Of a DNA stretch of 64,000 nt, positions 28,342-36,535 are shown piece by piece. This DNA is from Rhodoferax ferrireducens. GTDB lineage: Bacteria; Pseudomonadota; Gammaproteobacteria; Burkholderiales; Burkholderiaceae_C. How positions within the stretch are numbered: the first letter of the stretch is position 1; the number at the start of each line of letters is the position of its first letter. A program made the position numbers and the translations under genes. The notes under the pieces are model-generated. The model saw nothing but the letters and a program-made list of their open reading frames with translations, made no database searches and had not been told where the DNA came from. Location: assembly GCF_003347515.1 (NCBI RefSeq), contig NZ_QEII01000290.1, forward strand, positions 186,001 through 250,000. The letters run 5' to 3'.

Positions 28342-29688
28342 ATGTTTGAGCCCCAATCTCCCGTATTGACGCCACGAATCTGGCAAGTTGGGGCGCTGTG
28401 CCGCGCCATTGCTGACGCGCTGGATGCCAGATTTAACCCGGTCGCCGTGCGCGGCGAGATTTCGGGCTTTTCCCGCGCGTCCAGCGGGCATTGCTATTTT
28501 TCCCTGAAGGACGAAAGTGGCCAGATTCGCTGCGCCATGTTTCGCCGTGCCGCTACCTTGCTGGATTTTTCTCCACGCGATGGTGAACTGGTCGAGGTCC
28601 GTGGTCGCTTGGGCGTGTACGAACCCCGCGGTGACCTGCAGCTGATTGTGGAAAGCGTGATCCGGGCCGGGCAGGGTGCGTTGTTTGAACAGTTTCTCAA
28701 GCTCAAGGCCAAACTGGAAGCCGAGGGTCTGTTTGACACCGCCCGCAAACGCCCGCTGCCGATGATGCCGCGTGGCATTGGCGTGGTGACCTCGCTGGGT
28801 GCCGCGGCGCTGCACGATGTGATGACGGCCTTGCAGCGGCGTGTGCCACACATTCCTGTGGTGGTGGCGCCCGCCTCGGTCCAAGGCGGCAACGCGCCGG
28901 CGGAGTTGATCAGGGCGCTATCAAACTTATATCTACTCACGCCCGAGGTACGGGGGCTAGAGCCTGATTTAGCTAAAAAAACAAGAAAAAAGGCCGATGA
29001 TTCTGCCCCGGTCATCGACGTGATTCTGCTGGTGCGGGGCGGCGGCTCGATTGAGGATTTGTGGGCTTTCAACGACGAGCAACTGGCACGCACCATGCTG
29101 CAAAGTCCGGTGCCCATCATCTGTGGTGTGGGGCACGAGACCGACTTCTCCATTGCCGATTTTGTGGCCGACCTGCGGGCCCCAACCCCCACCGCCGCAG
29201 CCGAGCTGGTCGCACAACCGCGCGAAGTCTGGCTAGGCGCCATCGATGGCGCGGCGCGGCGCCTGCAGGACGCGGTGTTGCGGCGCCTCGACCAGCAAAG
29301 TCAGCGTCTTGACTTGACCTCTTCCCGATTGGGCCGACCATCCGCACTGGTCGGCCGGCAACGCCTGCGACTGGCAGCCAGCGCACAGCGACTGCAGTCC
29401 TCGTCACTCCATTTTTTGAAGCAGAGGCAGCAGGATCTGCAACGCCTGCAGAACGCTTTGCCAGACGCGATGCAGCGGACATTAAGCCGCCGGGACGAGC
29501 GGCTGCAGCGAGCGGCGCTGCGCCTGGGCTTGCTGGACCCGACTCTGGTGTTGCAGCGCGGCTATGCCTGGCTGACCAGCGCCGAAGGCAAAACCATTAC
29601 CAGCGTGCGGCAAACCCAAGTTGGTCAACTGGTGCGGGGCAGCCTTGCAGATGGCACGGTTGAATTGACAGTGGTAAAAATCGATTAA
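28342..29688 (+). CDS. xseA: Exodeoxyribonuclease VII large subunit
   Basis: A 448-residue XseA. The N-terminal OB-fold (VAVRGEISGFSRASSGHCYFSLKD) is followed by the catalytic region with GIGVVTSLGAAALHDVMTAL, LLVRGGGSIEDLWAFNDE and GVGHETDFSIADFVADLRAPTPTAAAE, then a long coiled-coil C-terminus that binds the small subunit. It degrades single-stranded DNA. Residues about 192-211 (ALSNLYLLTPEVRGLEPDLA) are encoded by an inverted interspersed repeat in the loop before the LLVRGGGS strand, an in-frame insertion relative to the family. Start at ATG 28342. Confidence 0.95.
   Translation: MFEPQSPVLTPRIWQVGALCRAIADALDARFNPVAVRGEISGFSRASSGHCYFSLKDESGQIRCAMFRRAATLLDFSPRDGELVEVRGRLGVYEPRGDLQLIVESVIRAGQGALFEQFLKLKAKLEAEGLFDTARKRPLPMMPRGIGVVTSLGAAALHDVMTALQRRVPHIPVVVAPASVQGGNAPAELIRALSNLYLLTPEVRGLEPDLAKKTRKKADDSAPVIDVILLVRGGGSIEDLWAFNDEQLARTMLQSPVPIICGVGHETDFSIADFVADLRAPTPTAAAELVAQPREVWLGAIDGAARRLQDAVLRRLDQQSQRLDLTSSRLGRPSALVGRQRLRLAASAQRLQSSSLHFLKQRQQDLQRLQNALPDAMQRTLSRRDERLQRAALRLGLLDPTLVLQRGYAWLTSAEGKTITSVRQTQVGQLVRGSLADGTVELTVVKID
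28915..28974 (-). repeat. Interspersed repeat, copy 3 (inverted, in frame in xseA)
   Basis: On the minus strand the element reads from GGCTCTAGCCCCC through GGGCGTGAGTAGATATAAG to GATAGCGC, aligning with the other three copies. It is read as coding sequence in xseA without disrupting the frame. Confidence 0.7.
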
Positions 29689-29739
29689 GCTAAGTTTCTA
29701 CAATCAAAATTTTTCGTTCAACCAACTCAAGAGGTCATC

Positions 29740-30321
29740 ATGGAACACACCCTGCCCCCCCTGCCGTACGCAATTGACGCCCTGGCGCCGAGCTACTCCC
29801 AGGAAACCCTGGAATACCACCATGGCAAGCACCACAACGCTTATGTCGTCAACCTGAACAACCTGCAAAAAGGCACTGAGTTTGAGAGCATGACGCTGGA
29901 AGAGATCATCAAGAAGTCCAGCGGCGGCATCTACAACAACTCGGCGCAAATCTGGAACCACACGTTCTTCTGGAACTGCATGAAGCCCAGCGGCGGTGGC
30001 GAGCCAAGCGGTGCGCTGGCGGCCGCCATCAATGCCAAGTGGGGCTCTTATGCTGCGTTCAAGGACGCCTTCGTGAAGTCCGCCGTAGGCAACTTCGGTT
30101 CCGGCTGGACCTGGCTGGTGAAGAAGGTGGATGGCTCGGTGGATATCGTCAACATGGGCGCCGCCGGTACACCGCTGACCACGGCCGACAAGGCCCTGCT
30201 GACGGTGGACGTGTGGGAGCACGCTTACTACATCGACTACCGCAATATGCGCCCCAAGTATGTCGAAACCTTCCTTGACAAGCTGGTGAACTGGAGCTTT
30301 GCCGAAGCCAACTTCGCCTGA
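29740..30321 (+). CDS. sodB: Superoxide dismutase [Fe]
   Basis: A 193-residue Fe-type superoxide dismutase. Metal ligands are His27, His74 (NHTFFW), Asp157 and His161 (DVWEHAYYIDYRN). Gln70 in SAQIWNH is the active-site glutamine typical of the iron enzyme. No signal peptide, so cytosolic. AAGAGG lies seven bases upstream of the ATG. The gene is followed by a strong terminator. Confidence 0.97.
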   Translation: MEHTLPPLPYAIDALAPSYSQETLEYHHGKHHNAYVVNLNNLQKGTEFESMTLEEIIKKSSGGIYNNSAQIWNHTFFWNCMKPSGGGEPSGALAAAINAKWGSYAAFKDAFVKSAVGNFGSGWTWLVKKVDGSVDIVNMGAAGTPLTTADKALLTVDVWEHAYYIDYRNMRPKYVETFLDKLVNWSFAEANFA

Positions 30322-30335
30322 GTTTCACCGTCATC

Positions 30336-30366
30336 AAAAAAGCCACCGTGATGCGGTGGCTTTTTT
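30336..30366 (+). terminator. Rho-independent terminator of sodB
   Basis: A 7-bp GC-rich stem (30342-30348 with 30354-30360) and 5-nt loop, flanked by six A on the left and six T on the right, 14 nt after the sodB stop. It could work in both directions. Confidence 0.9.
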
Positions 30367-30374
30367 ATGCCTCA

Positions 30375-30428
30375 TTGGCCTCTGGCGCTTAAGAGTAGGG
30401 CGCATGATGCTATCTATAGGGTAGCATC
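30375..30428 (+). repeat. Interspersed repeat, copy 4 (sodB/DUF192 intergenic)
   Basis: The element starts GGCCTCTGGCGC and ends GATGCTATCTATAGGGTAGC, aligning with the copies at 22143, 23719 and 28915. Its right edge coincides with the stop codon of the DUF192 gene. Confidence 0.65.
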
Positions 30429-30879
30429 ACTTGGTCTCAAACGGTTTCCCGCCAAGCTTGAATCCGGCCTTGATTCCCTTTTTGGCGAACCAGCCCTGGT
30501 TCATTTCCAGCACATAGCGAACCGGCTGCGCGGAACAATGCGAATCGGTGGTCTGTGGTTTCATGTCGGCCAGGTTGACAATGGTGCCGTCGTCCGCCAC
30601 AAAGGCTGCGCTCAAGGGCAGCACCGTGTTTTTCATCCAGAAGCACTGCTGAGCCGCCTGTTCGAATACAAACAACATGCCTTCGGAAGTCGGCATGTCT
30701 TTGCGGAACATGAGTCCGATCGATCGTTGTTCGGGGGTTGCAGCCACTTGCGTGTCTATCAGGTGCATGCCCGCCGACAGCTTGACGCGCTGAAGATCCA
30801 TTTGCGGTGCGTTTTGCGCGTAGCTTGAATGGCCCAGGGTGAGGGCCAATCCGAGAAGTCCAATAGAGATGTGTTTCAT
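30427..30879 (-). CDS. DUF192 family exported protein
   Basis: A 150-residue protein with a signal peptide (KHISIGLLGLALTLGHSSYAQ, cleavage near residue 22) and a complete DUF192 domain: QRSIGLMFRKDMPTSEGMLFVF, CFWMKNTVLPLSAAFV and QPVRYVLEMNQGWFAKKGIKAG. It is periplasmic. The biochemical role of the family is not established to my knowledge. The stop lies at the edge of an interspersed repeat. Confidence 0.9.
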   Translation of the reverse strand: MKHISIGLLGLALTLGHSSYAQNAPQMDLQRVKLSAGMHLIDTQVAATPEQRSIGLMFRKDMPTSEGMLFVFEQAAQQCFWMKNTVLPLSAAFVADDGTIVNLADMKPQTTDSHCSAQPVRYVLEMNQGWFAKKGIKAGFKLGGKPFETK

Positions 30880-30918
30880 AGGTACATTTTGACGTAACTA
30901 TCAAAAAGATTCAGCCAT

Positions 30919-30948
30919 AAAAAATGCCCGCTTCAAGCGGGCATTTTT
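30919..30948 (-). terminator. Terminator of the Ala/Lys-rich protein gene
   Basis: A 9-bp perfect stem (30924-30932 with 30936-30944) with a 3-nt loop and A/T runs on both sides, located 36 nt past the stop at 30985 in the direction of transcription. Confidence 0.9.
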
Positions 30949-30984
30949 CGATCAAAGCGCCAAGAATTAGTTCTTGGCTGCTCT

Positions 30985-31311
30985 TTACTTGGCAGCAGCG
31001 GGGGCTGAAGCAGCGGCCTTCTTGGCGGCAGCTTTTTCAGCTTTAGCAGCTTTGGCAGCAGCAACTTTTTCGGCCTTGGCGGCCTTGGCAGCAGCGGCTT
31101 TTTCAGCTTTTGCAGCCTTGGCGGCAGCCGCTTTTTCGGCTTTGGCGGCCTTGGCATCTACCTTGGCGGGGGCAGCAGCAGACGCGGCGGCAGCGGGGGC
31201 TGCAACAGCAGCGGGTGCAGCAGGTGCTGCAGCTTTGGCAGGTGCCGACGCTTGAGCGAATGCGCCAGCGGCGAAGAGACCAGCAACCAAAACGGCGAGA
31301 AGTTTGTTCAT
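30985..31311 (-). CDS. Exported Ala/Lys-rich repeat protein
   Basis: A 108-residue protein with a signal peptide (MNKLLAVLVAGLFAAGAFAQ, cleaved about residue 19-20), an Ala/Pro-rich stretch to residue 52, four exact or near-exact 11-residue repeats AKAAKAEKAAA at 53-96, and a basic tail. The repeats resemble histone-H1-like or PhaF-like tails, but the signal peptide points to the periplasm. AAGGAAA lies before the start at 31311. Small proteins of this composition are common in this bacterial group; I know of no function. It is divergent from icd. Confidence 0.8.
   Translation of the reverse strand: MNKLLAVLVAGLFAAGAFAQASAPAKAAAPAAPAAVAAPAAAASAAAPAKVDAKAAKAEKAAAAKAAKAEKAAAAKAAKAEKVAAAKAAKAEKAAAKKAAASAPAAAK
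31024..31155 (-). repeat. Four 33-bp tandem repeats in the Ala/Lys-rich gene
   Basis: Four consecutive 33-nt units each encode AKAAKAEKAAA, with one Val replacement in the third. The near identity of the units means copy number may vary between strains. Confidence 0.85.
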
Positions 31312-31526
31312 TTGCAATTTCCTTGAGATATCGGTATTTCGAAACTCCTTCCATGCATTGGAAGGTCTGTCCGTAACGGGGTTGATTTGCCCCGGGTTGA
31401 CAGAAATTGGTAATTATTTGGGACTAAAATTTAAAAGCGTCTTCGAACCAGGCGGAAGCAGCATTTTTGTTTGGTTCCAGCACCCAAAATCGCGCAAATT
31501 GAACCCATTCATGGAGACCTCACTAC

Positions 31527-32780
31527 ATGTACCAGCACATCAAGGTGCCCTCAGAAGGCCAAAAAATTACCGTCAATGCGGACTTTTCACTCAACGTGCC
31601 TGATCAGCCGATCATTCCGTTCATTGAAGGCGATGGCACTGGTCTGGATATCACGCCAGTGATGCTCAAGGTCGTTGATGCGGCTGTGGCCAAGGCATAC
31701 GGTGGCAAGAAGAAAATTCACTGGATGGAAGTCTATGCCGGTGAAAAGTCCACCAATGTGTACGGTCCCGATGTGTGGCTGCCAGAAGAAACCATCAAAG
31801 TCCTGCGCGAGTATGTCGTGTCCATCAAAGGTCCGCTGACCACGCCTGTCGGCGGTGGTATTCGCTCACTCAATGTGGCGCTTCGCCAGGAATTGGACTT
31901 GTATGTTTGCCTGCGACCGATCCAGTACTTTGACGGCGTGCCCAGCCCGGTGAAAGAGCCCCACAAGACGAACATGGTGATCTTCCGTGAAAACTCCGAA
32001 GACATTTATGCCGGTATCGAATTTGAAGCTGAGTCCGACAAGGCCAAGAAGTTGATCAAGTTCCTGCAAGATGAAATGGGTGTCACCAAGATCCGCTTCC
32101 CGAACACATCCGGCATTGGCATCAAGCCAGTTTCGCGCGAAGGCACTGAACGCCTGGTACGCAAGGCACTTCAGTACACGATCGACAATGACAAGCCTAG
32201 CCTGACTATCGTGCACAAGGGCAACATCATGAAGTTCACCGAAGGCGGCTTCCGTGACTGGGCTTACGGTCTGGCTCAAAAGGAGTTTGGCGCCGAGTTG
32301 ATTGATGGCGGCCCCTGGATGAAATTCAAAAATCCAAAAACGGGCAAGGACATCATCGTCAAGGACGTGATTGCCGACGCATTCCTGCAGCAAATTTTGT
32401 TGCGTCCTGCGGAATACAGCGTGATTGCAACGCTCAACCTCAACGGCGACTACGTATCCGACGCGCTGGCGGCTCAAGTGGGTGGCATTGGTATTGCCCC
32501 AGGCGCCAATTTGTCTGACTCCGTAGCCTGTTTTGAAGCAACCCACGGGACGGCGCCCAAATACGCGGGCAAAGATTATGTCAACCCCGGCTCCGAAATC
32601 CTGTCTGCCGAGATGATGCTGCGGCATATGGGCTGGTTTGAGGCAGCGGACCTGATCATCAGCTCGATGAAAAAGTCAATTGACAGCAAGAAAGTTACCT
32701 ATGATTTTGCCCGCTTGATGGATGGCGCGACGCAAGTCAGCTGTTCTGGCTTTGGTCAAGTAATGATCGACAACATGTGA
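31527..32780 (+). CDS. icd: NADP-dependent isocitrate dehydrogenase
   Basis: A 417-residue E. coli-type isocitrate dehydrogenase. It has the phosphate/substrate region [18 protein letters not shown], the Arg-rich [34 protein letters not shown], and the nucleotide site segment [22 protein letters not shown]. It oxidises isocitrate to 2-oxoglutarate in the TCA cycle. The gene is complete, and its 3' end lies right next to an integrase gene. The 215-bp gap upstream holds two short inverted repeats (near 31350 and 31376) and the divergent promoters. Confidence 0.97.
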   Translation: MYQHIKVPSEGQKITVNADFSLNVPDQPIIPFIEGDGTGLDITPVMLKVVDAAVAKAYGGKKKIHWMEVYAGEKSTNVYGPDVWLPEETIKVLREYVVSIKGPLTTPVGGGIRSLNVALRQELDLYVCLRPIQYFDGVPSPVKEPHKTNMVIFRENSEDIYAGIEFEAESDKAKKLIKFLQDEMGVTKIRFPNTSGIGIKPVSREGTERLVRKALQYTIDNDKPSLTIVHKGNIMKFTEGGFRDWAYGLAQKEFGAELIDGGPWMKFKNPKTGKDIIVKDVIADAFLQQILLRPAEYSVIATLNLNGDYVSDALAAQVGGIGIAPGANLSDSVACFEATHGTAPKYAGKDYVNPGSEILSAEMMLRHMGWFEAADLIISSMKKSIDSKKVTYDFARLMDGATQVSCSGFGQVMIDNM

Positions 32781-32976
32781 TCCTGTCCCCCGACGTCTCA
32801 TAACGTCCTGTAAGCCCTTGATTTTCCTAGTGAAATTCAAGGGCTTTTGTTTTAGCTCGTCCCATACGTAATCACGAAATCCCTTCATTTGTTAGGGCAA
32901 TCGTAAGGGTAATCCGTAAGGAAATCCTTCAAATTCCTCACTTGTGAGGAACGTAACTTGGACTGGCTAGGACACC
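32700..32976. other. Candidate attachment site region at the icd 3' end
   Basis: Integrases of this type recombine next to their own gene, and icd is a known target of phages and islands in other bacteria. The crossover would lie in the last icd codons or just after. Between the terminator and the integrase, GTAAGGG (32909-32915) and GTAAGGA (32925-32931) repeat directly and might be arm-type binding sites. The core cannot be fixed without the other end of the element. Confidence 0.4.
32812..32850 (+). terminator. Terminator of icd
   Basis: A long inverted repeat: AAGCCCTTGA followed by further paired bases, a short loop, and TCAAGGGCTT ending in a T-rich run. It lies 31 nt after the icd stop. 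If the attachment core is upstream of this hairpin, the terminator itself would come from the element. Confidence 0.85.
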
Positions 32977-34260
32977 ATGAGACACACAAACTACACCCTT
33001 TCACCGACCCGAATCAACAATGCCAAGCCGAAGGCGAAGCCTTACAAGCTGACCGATGGCGGTGGGCTGTACCTGCTCATCATTCCCAGCGGCGCGAAGA
33101 GTTGGCGTTACCAGTACAAACTGGGATGCACCCGAGGCGAGGTATCGATCGGGAAATTTCCAGAGATTGGCGTCGCTGACGCCCGGGACCGCCACTTCGA
33201 GTGCCGGGCCATGGTTGAACGCGGAGAAGATCCTGCCGAACTTCGGCGTAAGGAGCTGGAGGAGCGTAAAGATCGAAATCTGAAAGCCAAGCAAGGTGGC
33301 GATGATGATTTCGAGGCATTCTCCAAGCGGTGGATCACTGAGCGGTTGAAAACAAAGTCAAAGACTTATCGAGCGCAGATTGAATCGCGACTGGAGCGGT
33401 TTGTCTGGCCGGAGATTGGCGCAAAAGCATTGAATACGGTCAAACCCCTGCATGTTTTGGCCATCATCGAGGCGCGGCGTGCCACCCCCAATACGGCGGA
33501 GGGGGTGCGCATCATCATTCAACAGGTCTACAACTACGCCATCCAGAAACTGCTGGTAGAGGTCAATCCCGCGCTCCCTTTGCGCGGCGTGATCGAAGTG
33601 CCAGCTGCGGCACATCACAAGCACCTGAAAGAGGCAGAACTCGGTGCCTTTTGGCGATCCGTGGAAAAGCAGGGGGCTCATTTCGTCACCATTGCGGCAA
33701 CCAAGATGCTGATGTATAGCATGTGCCGAAAGTCGGAGGTCCTGCGCGCAACGTGGGATGAAATTGACTTGGATAAGGCTGTTTGGGAGATCCCAGCCGG
33801 TCGGATGAAGATGAAGCAGCCGCATCGGGTGTACCTGTCCAGTCAGGCACTCGAAATATTCAGGTTTCTCAAGGCGATTGGTGAGGCGCGGGGCTATGTT
33901 TTTCCATCGGTGTTGCGCGGGGCGGTTCCTCTTGGCGATGTCACGCTGAATCATTTTTTCAAACGCCTTGATTTTGGCGTCGAGGAATTTTCCCCGCATG
34001 GCACACGGGGGACTGCGGCGACTCTCCTGCGAGAGCATGGGTTTGGTCGGGAAGTTGTCGAACTGCTGCTTGCCCATGCGGAGCGAAACCATACCGCAGC
34101 GGCTTACCATCATCACGAACTGCCAGAGGAGCGGCGCCGGGCTCTTCAATACCTTGCCGATCAGATTGATCGGCTTGCCGCGACCAGTGCAGTCGATCAG
34201 CAGAAGGTCGCAGAAACAGTCCAACAATCATCTTTGTTGTATACAGGGACAGAAGGCTGA
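32977..34260 (+). CDS. int: P4-type tyrosine integrase (DUF4102 N-terminus)
   Basis: A 427-residue tyrosine recombinase. The N-terminal DUF4102/arm-binding domain (LSPTRINNAKPKAKPYKLTDGGGLYLLI) is followed by a core-binding SAM-like domain (about 105-195) and the catalytic domain. Catalytic residues are visible as Arg in MCRKSEVL, His and Arg in SPHGTRGTAATLL, His in LLAHAERN and Tyr in AAAYHHH. It is complete and probably active. It reads away from icd into the element and carries out integration and excision. Confidence 0.95.
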   Translation: MRHTNYTLSPTRINNAKPKAKPYKLTDGGGLYLLIIPSGAKSWRYQYKLGCTRGEVSIGKFPEIGVADARDRHFECRAMVERGEDPAELRRKELEERKDRNLKAKQGGDDDFEAFSKRWITERLKTKSKTYRAQIESRLERFVWPEIGAKALNTVKPLHVLAIIEARRATPNTAEGVRIIIQQVYNYAIQKLLVEVNPALPLRGVIEVPAAAHHKHLKEAELGAFWRSVEKQGAHFVTIAATKMLMYSMCRKSEVLRATWDEIDLDKAVWEIPAGRMKMKQPHRVYLSSQALEIFRFLKAIGEARGYVFPSVLRGAVPLGDVTLNHFFKRLDFGVEEFSPHGTRGTAATLLREHGFGREVVELLLAHAERNHTAAAYHHHELPEERRRALQYLADQIDRLAATSAVDQQKVAETVQQSSLLYTGTEG

Positions 34261-34408
34261 TCGGTGCAGATGTTGAAGGGCGGTGCTCGCTCTGCCTCTA
34301 CGATGAATATTTTTAGAATTCAATCGCGAAATTTGAGTTTCTGGCAACGCCTGTCTGCCTTGATTTCCTTTTTTATTTTGTATAAAATTTTGTACAATCG
34401 GAAGTGCC
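34261..34408 (+). promoter_or_regulatory. higBA promoter region with palindromic operator
   Basis: The sequence at 34378-34397, TTGTATAAAATTTTGTACAA, is a 20-bp palindrome with one mismatched pair, directly before the ribosome site and start of the toxin frame. This is the expected arrangement for an antitoxin operator that overlaps its promoter. The rest of this 148-bp gap shows nothing clear. Confidence 0.6.
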
Positions 34409-34762
34409 ATGAGTCGCCATGAAGCAGACAAAGAGATTCGCTGACTAGGGTCCTCATATGGAGACTTATTGGCGTTTCCCAGCGAACCCAGGAAAAAGGC
34501 TGGTTTTCAGTTGGGTAAAGTGCAAGCTGGCTTGGAGCCGGAGGACTGGAAGCCGTTTGACGATGTGGGCGCGGGTACGAAAGAAATCCGCATTAAAGAC
34601 AGTCAGGGCATTTACCGTGTCATGTACGTCGCGAAGTTCGAAGAAGCTGTGTATGTCCTGCATTGCTTCCAGAAAAAGACGGAAGCGACGACCAAACATG
34701 ACAAAGACATCGCCGAGGCACGCTACCGTGCCGTTGTGAGAGAAAGAAAGGCCAAGAAATGA
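34409..34762 (+). pseudogene. HigB/RelE-type toxin (Gp49-like) with in-frame stop at codon 12
   Basis: The frame starts at ATG 34409 with GGAAG four bases upstream, encodes MSRHEADKEIR, meets a TGA at 34442-34444, and continues without further stops as LGSSYGDLLAFPSEPRKKAG..., KEIRIKDSQGIYRVMYVAKFEE and VYVLHCFQKKTEAT to 34762. The last two are hallmarks of phage-derived Gp49-like HigB toxins. In relatives a Trp usually precedes LGSS, so TGG to TGA is a likely single change. A truncated protein of 97 residues could start at TTG 34469, but that start has no good ribosome site. It would be an mRNA interferase if functional. The stop overlaps the antitoxin start by 4 nt. Confidence 0.75.
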
Positions 34763-35091
34763 CGATTGATATCAAAGTCCGTCACGTTACGAAGCCCGGG
34801 GTGAACCTGTTTCGTGAATTGGGATTTGCTCCAGATGAAGCTGATAGGCTCCAGATGGAATCGCAACAGCAGATCAATGACACGAAGGTGCTGAAAGAGC
34901 AGTTGATGGTTGAATTATCCAGATGGATCGCAGACAACCATCTGAAACAGGCTGATGCAGCGGAAATTTTGATGGTTTCACGGCCGCGAGTGTCAGACGT
35001 GGTGAACATGAAGGTTAGCAAGTTCACAATAGACACACTGGTCAATATGTTGAGTCGTGTGGGGAAGCCGGTTCGGTTGGCTATTGGGTAA
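34759..35091 (+). CDS. HigA-type antitoxin (XRE family)
   Basis: A 110-residue protein with a helix-turn-helix of the XRE type (LKQADAAEILMVSRPRVSDVVNMKVSKFTIDTLVNML) after an N-terminal segment (about 1-50) likely to bind the toxin. ATG 34759 overlaps the toxin stop, as in higB-higA order with toxin first. It should bind the palindrome at 34378. The gene looks intact while its toxin partner does not. Confidence 0.88.
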   Translation: MTIDIKVRHVTKPGVNLFRELGFAPDEADRLQMESQQQINDTKVLKEQLMVELSRWIADNHLKQADAAEILMVSRPRVSDVVNMKVSKFTIDTLVNMLSRVGKPVRLAIG

Positions 35092-35215
35092 AAGTGCGCC
35101 ACAAGCGTAAGACCAATATTGTGTGTTGCATGGACAATAAAAGAATAGGTTTTGCGAAGATTGTTCAAGGCCTCGAAAATATTCGATCTCTCAATAAAAA
35201 AACAAGGCTTAACTG

Positions 35216-36523
35216 GTGCTACTTCTTCATCTTTCAGATATTCATTTTCGAAGGGAGGAAATTGGGACTCCAATGGACCCCAATTGTCACCTTCGCAACG
35301 AACTCCTCCGCGATGCCGAGAATATGTGCCAGCGTTTGGGCAAGGCACCATCCGCAATATTAATTTCTGGAGACATCGCGTACGCCGCTCATGCCGACGA
35401 GTATGCGTTCGCGCTCTCATGGCTTGAAAAACTGGCCACGAACTGCGGCACCACGACCGAGAGCGTTTTCGTCATTCCAGGTAATCATGATGTCGTTCGA
35501 AGCATGGCGTCTAAACCAATGGTTCAGGCGCTTCATGAACAAATCAAATCCACAAATCCGTTATTCCTCGATGGAGTACTGCGGGGACTTCTTCTTGACT
35601 CAGAGACGAGTCGAGTACTGTATGCGCCTCTAGATGAATTTAATCTGTTTGCGGGTCAATTTTTTTGCGACGTGAGCGCGCCGATGCAGACAATTGCCAG
35701 ACGAGATTTGAAATTGAACGATGGGTCAACTTTACGACTCACTGGGTTGAATTCCGCAATTGTCTCAAGTCATGCCGACAAGGCTGGCGACTTGTATGTC
35801 GACCCTGCTTGCTTCCAGATAATAAGGGAGCGTGGTGTAGAACATGTGGCCCTTTGCCATCATCCGTTCACATGGCTCAAGAATGGAGAAGTATTGAAAG
35901 ACCACCTCAACGATGTTGTGCGAATTCAATTGTTTGGTCATGAGCATACAAGCCGAATCGAACAACATCATGACTCCGTTCGCATCTCGGCCAGTGCTGC
36001 TCACCCTGATCGCACCGAACCTGGCTGGGAACCGGGCTATAACCTCATCGAATTGGAAGTAAACAATTCTGGTCCGGAACGTCAACTCATCGTAACCGCA
36101 CATATCCGAATCTGGCAATCCAGGCCCGGGCAGTTTCGAGCCAAGATGAAAGGTGATAAAGATGTTTTTCAGCAAAAATTCAGTCTTGATGGTTGGACAG
36201 CAACCCCAGCGCAAGCAGCCGGCACAGCAAGCACTACGGAGTCGGCACATTCTGAAGTCGACGGTCCGACGGTGGAGCTACAAACCGCAGGGAGAGACCC
36301 CATGGATACACTGCGAAACATCAGCGTACGTTTTTTCAAGCTAACTTTTAGTCAAAAATCTGCAATCGCAGGGAAGTTAGGTCTGCTTGAGGATGAAGAC
36401 TTGAATCAGCCTGATTTTGTCCGTTTCCGTCGCGTGTTCGAGCGCGCTCGGGATCGAAATTTGATTGGTGACTTGGATACTGAAATCACCGCAGCGACAG
36501 CAATGGTCAGTAAAAATAAATGA
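35216..36523 (+). CDS. Calcineurin-like metallophosphoesterase with C-terminal adaptor-like domain (GTPase-associated conflict system)
   Basis: A 435-residue protein. The phosphoesterase domain (about 1-300) has all metal motifs: Asp8-x-His10, Gly52-Asp53, Gly89-Asn90-His91-Asp92, His215-His216 and Gly241-His242-Glu-His244. The stretch 325-360 is a low-complexity linker. The last 70 residues (DPMDTLRNISVRFFKLT ... IAGKLGLLEDEDLNQPDFVRFRRVFERARDR) form a small helical domain like the GTPase-associated adaptor or effector-associated domains of conflict systems. There is no signal peptide. The start is GTG 35216. It is first of five co-directional genes and is probably the effector, hydrolysing nucleic acid or a nucleotide; the substrate is unknown. 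Confidence 0.85.
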   Translation: MLLLHLSDIHFRREEIGTPMDPNCHLRNELLRDAENMCQRLGKAPSAILISGDIAYAAHADEYAFALSWLEKLATNCGTTTESVFVIPGNHDVVRSMASKPMVQALHEQIKSTNPLFLDGVLRGLLLDSETSRVLYAPLDEFNLFAGQFFCDVSAPMQTIARRDLKLNDGSTLRLTGLNSAIVSSHADKAGDLYVDPACFQIIRERGVEHVALCHHPFTWLKNGEVLKDHLNDVVRIQLFGHEHTSRIEQHHDSVRISASAAHPDRTEPGWEPGYNLIELEVNNSGPERQLIVTAHIRIWQSRPGQFRAKMKGDKDVFQQKFSLDGWTATPAQAAGTASTTESAHSEVDGPTVELQTAGRDPMDTLRNISVRFFKLTFSQKSAIAGKLGLLEDEDLNQPDFVRFRRVFERARDRNLIGDLDTEITAATAMVSKNK

Positions 36524-36535
36524 GGAGACGACACA

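Noticed and set aside
31397-31430. TTGACA and TAAAAT before icd as a sigma-70 promoter
   Set aside because: The spacing is 22 bp, too long for a normal promoter, and no better -10 element fits the TTGACA.
34345-34380. Similarity of CCTTGATTTCC near 34360 to CCCTTGATTTTCC after icd, as a second attachment site
   Set aside because: The match is about 11 bases in AT-rich sequence and would leave only the integrase between the sites; chance is more likely.
35094-35363. 89-codon frame after higA
   Set aside because: It runs into the phosphoesterase gene in another frame, has no ribosome site and shows no recognisable motif.
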